From Populus alba (Eukaryota; Streptophyta; Magnoliopsida; Malpighiales; Salicaceae): a DNA stretch of 64,000 nt. How positions within the stretch are numbered: position 1 is the stretch's first letter; each line of letters starts with the position of its first letter. The notes under the pieces were generated by a model. It was not told the origin of the DNA. It did no database searches and saw only the letters and a list, made by a program, of their open reading frames with translations. Location: the NCBI RefSeq assembly GCF_005239225.2, contig NC_133284.1, positions 30,552,339 to 30,616,338 of the forward strand, written 5' to 3'. Below are positions 10,879 to 22,094 of the stretch, in pieces. Position numbers and translations under genes: made by a program.

Positions 10879-11116
10879 TATTGAAGTTTCAGTTAGTTAA
10901 TTGTTCTGTTAATAATGTCCTAGTTTCTAGGAAAATCTGTTGCTATTTGATTCAGTCTTCCATTCACTTACACGTTCCTAGGAGTGGGATACGTGGAGTT
11001 AGTTTTTCTGTTATATTTCCTTTCCTTGTAACAGGCTATAAAGCCATGGTTTATGCAAACAATAAGACTATCTTTTTCAGTCATTAAAACCTGCAACATT
11101 ATTCTGAGTTCTATCA
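10879..11116 (+). repeat. 5' LTR of the copia element
   Basis: 238 bp, starting tattgaag and ending ttctatca. It matches the 3' LTR except for one base. With the target duplication gatac abutting both ends, the termini are TA...CA rather than TG...CA. A TATA-like ctataaag at about 11036 could be the element's promoter. Confidence 0.93.
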
Positions 11117-11118
11117 TT

Positions 11119-11130
11119 TGGTATCAAACC
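11119..11130 (+). promoter_or_regulatory. primer binding site of the copia element
   Basis: tggtatcaaacc two bases after the 5' LTR resembles the usual plant copia site TGGTATCAGAGC, complementary to the 3' end of initiator tRNA-Met. It has changed bases toward its 3' side. Confidence 0.85.
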
Positions 11131-11230
11131 CTCATCGTAGAGGCCTGATTGAGTTATTTTAAGAAACTGCAGTTTCTTGAGGCAGAAGCAAGAGTAAGAG
11201 CTTAGCAACAGCAAGAAGTGTTAGAAACTC

Positions 11231-14200
11231 ATGGCAACAGAGAACAACAGCAGCTTTGTTCAGCCAGCAATACCAAGATTCGATGGTCATTATGACCATT
11301 GGGCCATGCTCATGGAGAATTTTCTCAGATCAAAAGAATACTGGGAATTGATAGAGAATGGGATTCCTGGAACAGTGGACGGGACAGAGCTAACAGAGGG
11401 ACAACGAAAAAGTAATGATGATCAGAAATTGAAAGACTTGAAAGTCAAGAACTATCTATTCCAAGCTATAGATAGGACTATTATTGAGACCATACTCAAT
11501 AAGGCCACTGCGAAGGCCATCTGGGATTCAATACGACTGAAGTATCAAGGCTCTACCAAGGTTAAACGTGCTCAGCTACAAGCCTTGAGGAGAGAGTTCG
11601 AAATTCTTGGCATGAAGGAGGGTGAAAAAGTTGATGAGTATTTTGCCAGGACATTGACTATTGCAAACAAGATGAAGGCGCATAGAGAAAGGATGGAGCA
11701 AATCATAATCATCGAAAAAATCTTAAGGTCAATGACTCTCAAATTCAATTATGTCGTTTGTTCCATAGAAGAGTCCAATGACCTCTCTATCACGACTATA
11801 GATGAGCTTCAAAGTAGCTTACTAGTTCATGAACAGAGGATGCAAGGCCAAAAGGAGGAAGAGCATGCTTTAAACATCACCAATTCAGAAAGGAGTGGAG
11901 GAAGATACGAACACGGAGTAGAAGGGAGAAGAAGATCTCGTGGAGATTTCAAAGGCAGTGGAAACTTCAGAGGCAGAGGCCGAGGCAGGGGTAGGCAATC
12001 CTTCAACAAAGCCTTGGTTCAGTGCTATAATTGCCAGAAACTAGGACATTTTCAATATGAATGTCCTAATGGGGAGAAAGGTGCAAATTACGCTGAATTA
12101 GATGAAGAAGAAGAGATGCTTCTGATGGCATATGTGGAAGAAAACCAATCAACGAGGGAGAATGTATGGTTTCTTGACTCAGGCTGCAGCAACCACATGT
12201 GTGGAATCAAGGATTGGTTTTTTGATCTTGATGAAACGTTCAGACAATCGGTGAAGCTTGGAGATAATTCCAGGATGTTAGCTATGGGAAAAGGACATGT
12301 CAAGCTTCATATAAATGGATTAACTCAGGTGATAACAGAAGTCTATTTTATACCTGAATTAAGAAATAATCTCTTAAGCATTGGTCAGCTTCAGGAAAAG
12401 AACTTATCTATTCTCATCCAGCATGGCATGTGCAACATTTATCATCCTAGCAGAGGCTTAATTATACAAACACAGATGTCAGCTAACAGAATGTTTGTAG
12501 TACTTGCTTCTATAATCTCTCCAACTTCAACCTGTCTTCAAATCACATCTGAAGATAACACACAATTGTGGCACTGTCAGTATGGACACTTAAATTTCAA
12601 GGGGCTGAGAACTTTGCACTATAAGGAGATGGTTAGAGGTCTGCCAATGCTCAAAGCTTCATCGAAAGTGTGTGATGACTGTATGATTGGAAAGCAACAT
12701 CGAGAAGCAATACCAAAGAAGAGCTTGTGGAGGGCATCTAAGCAGCTGCAACTGATCCATGCAGACATTTGTGGACCCATTCTACCGAAATCAAACAGTG
12801 GCAAAAGGTACATAATCACTTTTATTGATGATTACAGTAGAAAGACTTGGGCATATTTTCTGTCTGAAAAATCTGAAGCATTAGCCATGTTTAAGAAGTA
12901 TAAGTTATTTGTGGAGAAGGAGATTGGGAATGACATTTGCTGCTTAAGAACCGACAGAGGTGGAGAGTTTACTTCACTTGAATTCCAGAGTTTCTGCAAC
13001 TTACATGGAGTTAATAGACAACTTACCACGGCTTACACCCCGCAGCAGAATGGAGTTGCCGAAAGAAAGAATCGTACCATAATGAACATGGTACGTAGCA
13101 TGCTATCAGGAAAAGAAGTACCAAAAGAATTCTGGCCAGAAGCAGTAAAATGGTCGGTTTATGTGCTGAATCGAAGTCCCACTCTAGCTGTCAAAGATAT
13201 TACTCCTGAAGAAGCTTGGAGTGGAATAAAGCCTTGTGTTGATCATTTTCGTGTATTTGGATGTGTGGCTCATGTTCATGTGCCTGACAGCCAAAGAAAG
13301 AAGCTGGATAACAAGAGTTTCAAATGTGTTCTTTTGGGTGTAAGTGAGGAATCGAAAGCATACAGGCTTTATGATCCCATTTCAAAAAAGATAGTGATCA
13401 GCAGAGATATAGTGTGTGTTGAGGATGAGAAGTGGAACTGGGGTAGAAGTGCAGAAGAAATGAAACATGATGTGTTAGAATGTGAAGGTGATAATGATGA
13501 TGCTGCTGTTAACAAGGACAGAGAAGGTTTTGAAAATGATCAACCTGAACAACATGAAGACACAGATAACTTATCACAAACTGAGTTATCTGAGGGAACA
13601 CCACTGAGTTTCAATCAAGGAAGGAGTCGAAGGCAGCCAGCACCATCAACTGACTTATCTGAGGAAACACTACTGAGTTCAAATCAAGGCAGAATTCGAA
13701 GGCAGCCAGCATGGCTGCAAGATTATGTAACCAGTAAGAGTTTATCTGATGATGATGAGAGGCACAGTCTGGTAATGTTTACTTCAGCTGAAGATCCAGA
13801 CACGTTTGAAGAAGCATACAAGAGCATGAAGTGGAGAGAGGCAATGAATATGGAGATAAGAGCTATCAATAAAAATGAGACATGGGAACTAACTGAGTTG
13901 CCAGCTGGAGCTAAAAGAATTGGAGTGAAATGGGTGTTCAAGACAAAGTTTAATGAAAGAGGAGATGTGGACAAGCATAAAGCCCGACTTATAGCAAAGG
14001 GATACTCTTAACGACAGGGGATTGATTACAATGAAGTCTTTGCACCGGTGGCTAGGTGGGATACAATTAGAACAATTTTGGCTCTCGCAGCTCACAAAGG
14101 CTGGTGTGTTTTTCAGTTGGATGTAAAAAGCGCATTTCTGCATGGAGAATTAACTGAAGCAATGTTCATTGATCAACCTCAAGGTTATGAAAAGAGAGGA

Positions 14201-15328
14201 GAGGAGCACAAAGTTTATAGGCTAAAGAAGGCATTATATGGGCTTAAGCAAGCCCCTCGCGCCTGGTACAGCAAAATTGAGGCATACTTTGCCAAAGAAG
14301 GGTTTGAAAAATGTTTCTGTGAGCACACATTATTTATAAAGCACTGTGACAAAGAGAAGTTGTTGATTGTGAGTCTGTATGTAGATGATCTTATTTTTAC
14401 AGGCAATGATGAGGAGATGTTCAGGAATTTCAAGGAGTCAATGCAGAAGGAGTTCGATATGTCTGATCTTGGTAAGATGAAGTATTTTCTGGGTGTAGAG
14501 GTGGTACAAAATTCAGATGGGATCTTCATATGTCAACGCAAGTATGCTAAAGAGGTGCTTGAAAGGTTTGGCATGGAAATGAGCAATCCTGTGAAGAATC
14601 CAATTGTTCCAGGATGTAAGTTGTCAAAACATGAAGGCAGTGCAGTAAACGTGGATGCTACAGAGTACAAGAAATTGGTTGGAAGCTTGTTGTACTTGAC
14701 AGCCACAAGACCTGATCTCATGTATGTTGTTGGTCTGATCAGTAGATACATGGAGAAACCAACTGAATTACATCTGCAAGCTGGCAAGAGAATACTAAGA
14801 TACTTAAAGGGCACTATGGAGCTTGGAATTGGTTACAGAAAAGGTGGTGATGGAAGCTTAATAGCTTTTGCAGACAGCGACTATGCAGGAGACATTGATG
14901 ATCGAAAGAGTACATCCGGGTATGTGTTTATGCTAGGAACAGGAGCTGTTTCATGGTCTTCAAGAAAGCAGCCAGTGGTGACTTTATCTACAACAGAGGC
15001 AGAGTTCATAGCAGCAGCTTCGTGTGCATGTCAAGGGGTCTGGTTACGAAGAATTCTTGAAAAACTCTGTCATGCTCAAAGTATGTGCACTACTATCTAC
15101 TGTGACAACAGCTCTGCCATTAAACTCTCAAGGAATCCAGTGTTGCATGGGCGAAGTAAACATATCGACGTGCGGTTTCATTTCTTACGTGATCTTACAA
15201 GAGATGGAGTGGTGGAATTAGTGCACTGCAGTACACAAGAGCAGGTATCTGATATCATGACTAAACCTCTCAAACTAGAGGCTTTTCTGAAGCTGAGAGA
15301 CAAGCTTGGGATGTGTTTAATGCCTTAA
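11231..15328 (+). pseudogene. copia gag-pol polyprotein with one in-frame stop
   Basis: A single frame of 1366 codons begins at ATG 11231. Gag (UBN2-type, FDGHYDHWAML near residue 20) is followed by a CCHC zinc knuckle (CYNCQKLGHFQYEC, about residue 264), the aspartic protease site DSG (about 314), integrase with its HxxxH and CxxC zinc site (GHLNFK, then CDDC) and catalytic core (HADICGP about 510, DRGGEF about 574), reverse transcriptase with YVDD (about 1050), and RNase H (DSDYAGD about 1214; TLSTTEAE). The frame is intact except for TAA at 14009-14011 after KARLIAKGYS, where related elements usually carry a glutamine codon; a single C-to-T change would explain it. The second half (14012-15328) stays open in the same frame, which points to a very recent lesion. 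Confidence 0.95.
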
Positions 15329-15359
15329 GTAAATTGAATGCACTGATGCAGTTCAGTTT

Positions 15360-15368
15360 ACGGGAGGA
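15360..15368 (+). promoter_or_regulatory. polypurine tract of the copia element
   Basis: acgggagga lies directly before the 3' LTR. It is the expected plus-strand primer for reverse transcription, interrupted by one pyrimidine. Confidence 0.75.
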
Positions 15369-15606
15369 TATTGAAGTTTCAGTTAGTTAATTGTTCTGTT
15401 AATAATGTCCTAGTTTCTAGGAAACTCTGTTGCTATTTGATTCAGTCTTCCATTCACTTACACGTTCCTAGGAGTGGGATACGTGGAGTTAGTTTTTCTG
15501 TTATATTTCCTTTCCTTGTAACAGGCTATAAAGCCATGGTTTATGCAAACAATAAGACTATCTTTTTCAGTCATTAAAACCTGCAACATTATTCTGAGTT
15601 CTATCA
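15369..15606 (+). repeat. 3' LTR of the copia element
   Basis: 238 bp, identical to 10879-11116 except C instead of A at 15425. It is followed by the target duplication gatac at 15607-15611. Confidence 0.93.
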
Positions 15607-15611
15607 GATAC

Positions 15612-16884
15612 GAAGGCAATGTTTTATTAATTTGTGATTCAAGTTAGATTGTATTCGCATAATTAAATACATGATCCCATAATATTAGTAGCATGACAAT
15701 ATTAAATCATTTTGCTACCTTATTAATTTATGTATATGATTACCTTGGATGTAGAAAATATTCCCATAATACTTTCTTCATAATAATAAGTTTTGAATTT
15801 GTGATTAAGTTGATTAATTTACCTTAGAATTGAGTTTGAATTAGCATTTTCATGAGTAAATTCTTCCAAATTTAAGTAGCATTTTTATTATTATAAAAAA
15901 AAAACCACTAAACGCATGAAAGCAGATGAATGATACCCCCTCCTACTACTGTCACTAATCAAACACTAGCGAGGAGGGATTGTGCTTACTTGCGCCAATA
16001 TCAATGGTAAATTCAACAAAAATCTTTAATATCACAATATTGAGTGATGTTAGATTAATGTTAAACTTTTATTAAAAAAATTATAGAATGATGTCATACA
16101 ATTTTTCATCAAATAATCCGCTATATATTATAGGGGAAAGAAAAACGAGCCAATATGATGTTTCGAAAATCTTTAATAATGAGCATCACAGAGTCAGAAA
16201 ATAGTATGATGACAAAAAAAGGAAAAAAAAAAACATGTGCCAAAACAAAACCATATCATCAGGACACGTTCCATTACTGCCCCTTTCATTTTCAAGAATT
16301 GGGCATTACCGATAGTGGACACGAAACCTAAAGAAATGGAAGAAAACAAAAATTCCCGAGGTAATCGATAAATTCAATGAATGGACAACACAACCATTTT
16401 GAAATGAAGAAAGAAAAAAGGTTGGCCTTTCTTGGCTTCTTACAAGAAGAACAATAGTAAATTAATTGATTGGTTAGATTCTAGATTTATTCTTTAAAAA
16501 ATTACTAATTTAAAGATTATAAATCTTAAAATCACTGAAAACTTATCTGATTGTTAACTTGTTATGAATAAAAATATATGATAGAGAGAAACACAACAAA
16601 ACTGGAAAAATAACTTAATATATTGAATAAAAACTTTGGCTATTATATAGAATTACAGCCCACGATTAATAGAGACATTATAACGTGTAAAAAGGAAATA
16701 ATTAAGAACAAGTCATCCTATGGGTTTATTTGAAATAGAAATAATAAAAAAAAAAAAAAAACATAATTAGTAGGGGACTAAACCCCAGTGCTTGTCATAA
16801 CTTCAGGATCTCAAAAGATTAATTGAGATATATACGTGTAAACTAAGTCGAATACCTACAATTACCAAAAAAAAAAAAAAAAAC
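15612..16884. other. AT-rich spacer
   Basis: No supported gene. Two poly-A runs (about 16746-16761 and 16867-16882) flank a 105-bp segment; I see no tRNA-like promoter boxes that would make it a SINE. Confidence 0.5.
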
Positions 16885-17699
16885 AACGCTCAAGCAACCC
16901 CCAAGTCCCCTATATCTCAGTCAGGGTCTTTATCTATCTCTAGACAGATAGATTTTAATTCAGTCTCCAAAGTTTACGGAGATTACTGGAGATTCCATAA
17001 AGTATCAAACTTGAATGACAGTTTTCTTTGCGAATTAAAGGTAAGAGACATCTTTCCAATAGATTAGTAAGTTCTTTATTTGTGTGGGGGCGTCATCTGT
17101 TAAGTAATGAACCTTCCTGTTCACTGTTTATGGTTTCATAGAATTATATCAGATCATGAGGCATGGATTTTATTTTTTTTGAAGAACAGTCTATCAAGTT
17201 CTGTTTGTGTTACTTTGTTTTCTTCCTTTGAGCTTTGTTTGGTAGCTTGGAAATGATGGGAAAGAAAACAAAATAAAGTAAATTTGATTTCTTTGAGCTG
17301 ATTAATTTGAGATGAGAATTAAAAACTGTGCCAAGTAGTATTTATGATGGTTTCTTAAACATTTGGAAGATATGACAGTATAGAAGCATGATATTCTCGT
17401 CTTAATTATTTATCTCTGTTTTCCTTGTTCTTACGGAGTTCTCTCTTCAACTACACAGATCAATTTGATTTACCTAATCACTGCAGGTCAACCTTTCTGG
17501 GGTATGGAAATTCTTACTTCCAGCACGGTACCATGCCGTCTTGTTGTAAATCTGAGGTCGATATTAGCTGAAAATGTATCGAATTCTTGCCTGTTAAAGC
17601 TCCCTGCTAGTAGAGAGCGCAAAATGTTGGTTGCTAGGACTGATCACAGTAGCGGGTCTTTGAGATTTTCTAGTTTTGATAATGTTAATGATGAGTGAA

Positions 17700-18782
17700 T
17701 TAGGTGTGGTGTGAAGTTTATTAATAGGGGAAGCATGATAACTTGATAATGGGAAACTTTGTAGATCGAATGCATATGTTATGTGTGGTAAAAATGAGTT
17801 TATTGGCCATATGTATAGCTTATGGCTTGTCTTGGGAGGAGTTGTGAAATGTAGGAGAAACATGGAATTCAAGGATGTGGATGTTTTTGAAATAGTTCTT
17901 GACCACTTTACATAAAAGGGGCAAATTAGCTAAATAGCCCTTGGGAGTTCATATTTAGAAAGGTTACCATGCTTATAGCATAGAAATAGTTGTATTAAGA
18001 GAAGAAGGGGAAATAGGGATAATTGAAGGTTCATTTAAACCATTGATGAAAACTGGACAGATTTGTCACCATGATTCCAAAGAGAATTCGAGTCTAAAAA
18101 TGATAAAGTTTGGGAAAAGTTTCTTCATAGAAGTTATAGCCAAGGATGTTAGCTTTCCAATGCGCCAACCTTGATTAATTTGGAGCTCTAAAACTCTAGA
18201 TATAGATAAATATATGAGGAGAGGTTGAGCTACAACCTCTGCTCGCAATTTCAACAAGTTGTCAAAACATGAAATTTAGTCATGTTAGGGGCAGAATTAG
18301 GTTTCCTTCCATCGGAAAATGTGTAGTGTCATGTCTTGGTGTTCGAAAGGAAATAAGCCATATTCAAAACTGAATTTTTGATGTTAGTTATGATTTGATA
18401 ATGAACCATAATCTTAAGGGATGTAATAGAAATGCAAATGTAAAGGAAGCAATTGTAAAAACAGAGTCAAGATTGTTGTTGTACATTGTTATTGTTGTTG
18501 TTATGTGAAATGTAACTTGAGTAAGAAATAATGTGATATGCATGTTGATTTAGGAGGTATCGCGGGAGGGGCACGATAGAAGCAAGGGAGCGTGAGCCGA
18601 GCTTCTGCAGCAGATAGGTGTCATATACCTATACCCTTCTTAAATATTTGTAACCTTGGAAATTTGTTTAATTCTTAGATTGTATACATATTGATGTTGC
18701 CAAAAGGAGAATAGATCAGATGAAATAAATAAGAAATGAAAACATACTTGACTAATTGGTTTGGTTAGGAATAGTGAACTAT
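17700..18782. other. retroelement-like non-coding DNA inside the pheophytinase-like pseudogene
   Basis: No coding frame. The style (for example the region 18540-18640 with gagccgagcttctgcagcag followed by a short T-rich end) resembles long LTRs of plant Ty3/gypsy elements, but I could not define ends or a target duplication. It replaces the expected core exons of the pheophytinase-like gene. Confidence 0.35.
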
Positions 18783-19273
18783 ATTAATGAACTTCATTGA
18801 TAATCGTTTCTTGAATCTGATTAGCCGATCCTGAGTATGGGAAGCTAATGATGTTAGTAAGGTTTACTAACATCGGCATGACCATCCCAGAGAATGAGAA
18901 ATACTGAACTTGATTAGGTAATGATGTCGATGGGCGACGTCGATTTTGGTAATCCCATAAAACTTGATTAGCTATTTCTGATGTGAAAGCTAATGATGTC
19001 AAGAATTCTTGACATCGGCATTCCCGGAGATATTTCAAAGTGTTATGGAAAATTAATTAACTATCTCGAGTTAAAAATAGTCAATGACATCAATAGATTG
19101 CATTGATATCGATATTTACAACAAACTTGATTAGTCAGTCCGGTAAGGACGACTAATGATACTAATAAGAATCATTAGTGTCGGCATTACCATCCTAAAG
19201 TTTTGGGAAGAAGTGGTTTGATTAGTAATCTCGGTGGAGATTGGCTGATGATATCAGTGAAATGGCCGGTATC
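18783..19273. repeat. tandem array of paired hairpins with changing stems
   Basis: At least six units, 72-91 bp apart. Most begin ttgattag and carry hairpin A (attagc...gctaat type) followed at once by hairpin B (gatgtyaa...ttracatc type), then ggcat. B stems: 18783-18791/18793-18801, 18850-18860/18864-18874, 18923-18929/18935-18941, 18995-19005/19006-19016 (perfect 22-bp palindrome), 19086-19094/19102-19110, 19158-19166/19174-19182, 19250-19258/19265-19273. A stems: 18820-18825/18844-18849, 18967-18973/18988-18994, 19056-19064/19077-19085, 19130-19136/19151-19157, 19221-19232/19237-19249. Stem sequences differ between units but mostly stay complementary, with a few mismatches. Confidence 0.85.
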
Positions 19274-19818
19274 ACTATTTTTAAAGGAATTGTTCCTTCA
19301 GCATTAACATATGATATTGTTGAAATTTGGGAGGAAAAGGGAAATGTTTAGTGAACCCGGAAGGGATAAATCTAGAAGCATTAAAAGGAGACTAGATGGG
19401 AAATTGTAAAGAATTATGACAGTACGTATGCATATGTGTGTGTGTGTGTGTGGATTGCTTTTTCTGTTTTAACATACTTGTCTCAAGAAATAAGCTGTTG
19501 CATTTGTCTCTCCAAAGCTATTATTGATTGATTAATTCCTGCTGCCACCACCATCGTCACTACTACTACAATTATGCATCGATCTTCTCCAACTTACTAA
19601 TGTTATTAAATTCTTTCCCAGTTGGCAGAAAATAAGTGATCCTAAAAGTATTGCACAGATAATTAAACATGTTTACACAGATCATTATACAAATATCGAC
19701 AAAGTGTTGTCTCGTATTCTTGAGATTACACAACATCCGGCTGCTGCTGCATCCTTTGCCTCGATTATGTTTGCTCCTCAGGGACAGCTATCCTTCAGGG
19801 TAACTTCAGCCATGCAGG

Positions 19819-19974
19819 CAGTGGCGGAGGTAGGGGGAGGCTGGCAGGGGCCGGGGCCCCTGCAAGGATATGTTTTTTCCAGCCTCTCCCTTGTAAATAT
19901 TTATGATTTTAATAAAAGTAACTAAAGGTTTTTAATTTGGCCCCCCCTAATATTTTGTTCTTGTTCCGCCCCTG
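19819..19974. mobile_element. hAT-type MITE, 156 bp
   Basis: Terminal inverted repeats CAGTGGCGGA (left) and TTCCGCCCCTG (right), imperfect, are flanked by a perfect 8-bp target duplication, catgcagg, at 19811-19818 and 19975-19982. Eight-base duplications and CAGxGGCGGA ends are characteristic of non-autonomous hAT elements. The interior is G/C-rich at the left and T/A-rich at the right with no coding. It sits within the pheophytinase-like pseudogene. Confidence 0.85.
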
Positions 19975-20121
19975 CATGCAGGCACTGCATATCTCTTATC
20001 TTCTCTTGATAAGCCGCTCATATTCTTTCCTTTTTCTTGCTCCAACTGAAAGGCTCGTAGCTTATTTGTGTTTCTAGGTGTAAAATGAGCCGTATTCCCA
20101 TTTGTCTCATGTATGGAAAAG

Positions 20122-20412
20122 AAAACCAGAATAATATAAATCATATCCTGAAACTTTACCTAATAACTTAAGCTATTGGGTTGAGATGGTTCTTTGACAT
20201 GGTATCAAAGCTTTGATGACCAAGTGATCACGAGTTCGAATCACACCATCCCTATTTATTTGATAAAAATTATGCACAGGGTAAAGTGGGCTTATGCAAG
20301 TTTCAAGCTCAAAGGGCTTTCACTTGAGGGAGTTTGTTAGAGAATAATATAAATCATATCCTGAGGCCTCACCTAATAACTTAAACTTTTGGGTTGAGAT
20401 GGTTTTTTGACA
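20122..20412 (+). mobile_element. TRIM (terminal-repeat retrotransposon in miniature), copy 1
   Basis: A 78-bp terminal repeat (tgttagagaataatat ... tttgaca) stands complete at 20335-20412 and, lacking its first six bases, at about 20128-20199. Inside the left repeat is a primer binding site tggtatcaaagc (20200-20211); before the right repeat is a purine tract (cttgagggag, about 20323-20332). There is no coding capacity. It splits the pheophytinase-like words PICLMYGKE and DP-VKPVW; the left junction has lost a few bases, so no clean target duplication remains. A second copy lies at 54683-54956. Confidence 0.85.
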
Positions 20413-20517
20413 GATCCCTAGGTGAAGCCTGTCTGGGGCCCTCAGGTGAAACAGCAGCTCCGTATTACGAGGTTAGCCCAGCTGGTCATTGTCCTCATGA
20501 TGAAGTTCCTGAGGTAT

Positions 20518-22094
20518 GCAGCAGCTCATTGCTTATTATTAGCTTAATGGCACTTTCTGTGGCACTTTTTGTTGCCCATCCCATAGATCATGCTGTGAAG
20601 AATAGTCGTTGAAACTTCAATGCCCATACTAATCCAATGGGGATAATTTACAAGAATCTTGCTGTTATGAATCAATTTGATACTACAAGTAACATTTACA
20701 TGTATAGCTGCTGCAATTACAAGAGTTTAGGCAGCGTTTGTTTACAAGATTGCATCTGCATTTTGTTAAAAACACAGAAGCAACCTATTTGGTAATTAAA
20801 AAAACATCGGTTACTGTTTATGGGTCTCATAGAATGCTGCGTTTGAAACGCAAGAAAAAGGGAAGCAGCTAGGAGCAATAAACTATTTTATTTTATAACC
20901 TCAATTTCAAAAGCATTATTAATCAAACACATTAAACTATTTTTTATTTAATTTCAATTTCAACCACAGTTTTAACCAAATATACATAAATACCAAACCA
21001 ACCTCAACTAAAAATACTTTTTATAAAACAATTTTTTTCAAACCACAACCATGAAAACTACCATAATACCCAACACACTTGCTTTTTACCTGGACATAAC
21101 ATTGGTACTAGATAGCATGAAAAAATTAGTTCCATTTGTTGTGGAGAGAGACAGATAATGAGAACATTTTAGATTCCATGGCATCCTTGCAGTGGTCTCA
21201 AATTTAATTTTCTAGCTCGCCCAACAAGGTTCTCTAGGATTAGTTAATGCAATAAAATCCTTTCTGCAAGGGGATAATGAAATCTTAAGGCATCCTCGAA
21301 TCATCAAGTTTTCCAAGAAGTTTACTATTTTCCTTTTCTTCTTTTTTTATTTATTTTTGTTTTGTTTTTTCAAGAACATGGCTTCTCTAATGGCCCCTTT
21401 TATTGTTAAATACCTTATACAATGCATGAAATTGAAAATGAACAACGGCAAGAGATTTCGTCCCACTAAAAAAACGAAAATTAAATAAAATTAGGATTTT
21501 ATAAAATGGTATTTCAAAAGAGAATTTCTTGACAAGGTGTGTATATTTTTTTTTTATAAATTTTCTCATCAAAACATAACTTTCCTCTCTTTTTTTAAGG
21601 ATTAATTGGGCATTACAAGCTTGATTGGGGATAAATCAGTTTATATATATATATATATATTAAAAAAAAAAAAAAAACTTTCTTGCCTTTAAAAGTAAAA
21701 ATAAATGTATGTCTTTGGTCCTAAGGCTTTTATGTCTTTTAAATATTATTTGCATAGTAAAATTATGTTGATATCTTAAAAGCAAAGAACAATTAAACTT
21801 GTATAAAAAAAGATGTTTTTATCTTTTTATTTTTATGAACATTTAAGTTACATAATTACCCTTAAATTCAAACAAATAGAAGCATTGTTCCAACGGCATT
21901 TCATAATTTCCTTATGTTTTTTTTTTTATGTTTTTTTGGTAGAGATAAGGGTTTTTGGTATTTTTTAAAAAATATTGTAATATTATTATAAAACAAAGTT
22001 GTTGATGCATGACAACTCCGTGTCATTAAGGTAACACGTGACGAGTTGTTTAATTACCAAAATCAATTGTCCACAATGACATTTGGAGTGGCAT
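20518..22094. other. spacer with low-complexity and possible MITE-like sequence
   Basis: 20730-21060 (gcagcgtttgtttacaag ... gaaacgcaag) has the vocabulary of dispersed plant MITEs, but I could not pair its ends. A (TA)n run lies at 21642-21660, followed by a poly-A run. No gene is supported. Confidence 0.4.

Larger units (their letters stand above)
10879..15606 (+). mobile_element. full-length Ty1/copia LTR retrotransposon, 4.7 kb
   Basis: The element has two 238-bp LTRs, a primer binding site resembling the initiator tRNA-Met complement just inside the 5' LTR, a single gag-pol frame (11231-15328) and a purine tract before the 3' LTR. Domain order gag, protease, integrase, reverse transcriptase, RNase H defines copia. 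It is flanked by a perfect 5-bp target duplication, gatac, at 10874-10878 and 15607-15611. LTRs differ at one site (A at 10935, C at 15425), so insertion is recent. An in-frame TAA at 14009-14011 interrupts reverse transcriptase, so this copy is probably non-autonomous unless the stop is read through or a sequencing error. Confidence 0.97.
17504..20517 (+). pseudogene. pheophytinase-like (PPH, alpha/beta hydrolase) pseudogene remnants
   Basis: Pheophytinase removes phytol from pheophytin in plastids during chlorophyll breakdown. Remnants lie in order. (1) A 5' UTR segment ends at a strong donor (aaag|GTAAGA, 17041), intron to 17486, then ATG 17504 opening a 64-codon transit-peptide-like exon (MEILTSSTVPCRLVV...) that stops at 17698. 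(2) Exon 19622-19799 reads WQKISDPKSIAQ to QHPAAAASFASIMFAPQGQLSF. (3) A block at about 20079-20123 reads PICLMYGKE. (4) 20413-20517 reads DP-stop-VKPVWG, a frameshift, then PYYEVSPAGHCPHDEVPE, which carries the C-terminal catalytic His region. The nucleophile-elbow exons and the C-terminus are missing. Blocks 2-3 are split by a MITE and blocks 3-4 by a TRIM. Retained intron borders argue for a duplicated gene copy, not a retrocopy. Family recognition is from memory of the conserved words. Confidence 0.8.

Noticed and set aside
10872..11087. Small open frame in the copia LTR, duplicated at 15371-15577
   Set aside because: Lies within the LTRs; present twice only because the LTR is duplicated.
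18784..19038. Minus-strand open frame of 84 codons
   Set aside because: Falls entirely in the hairpin array; no domain and explained by repeat structure.
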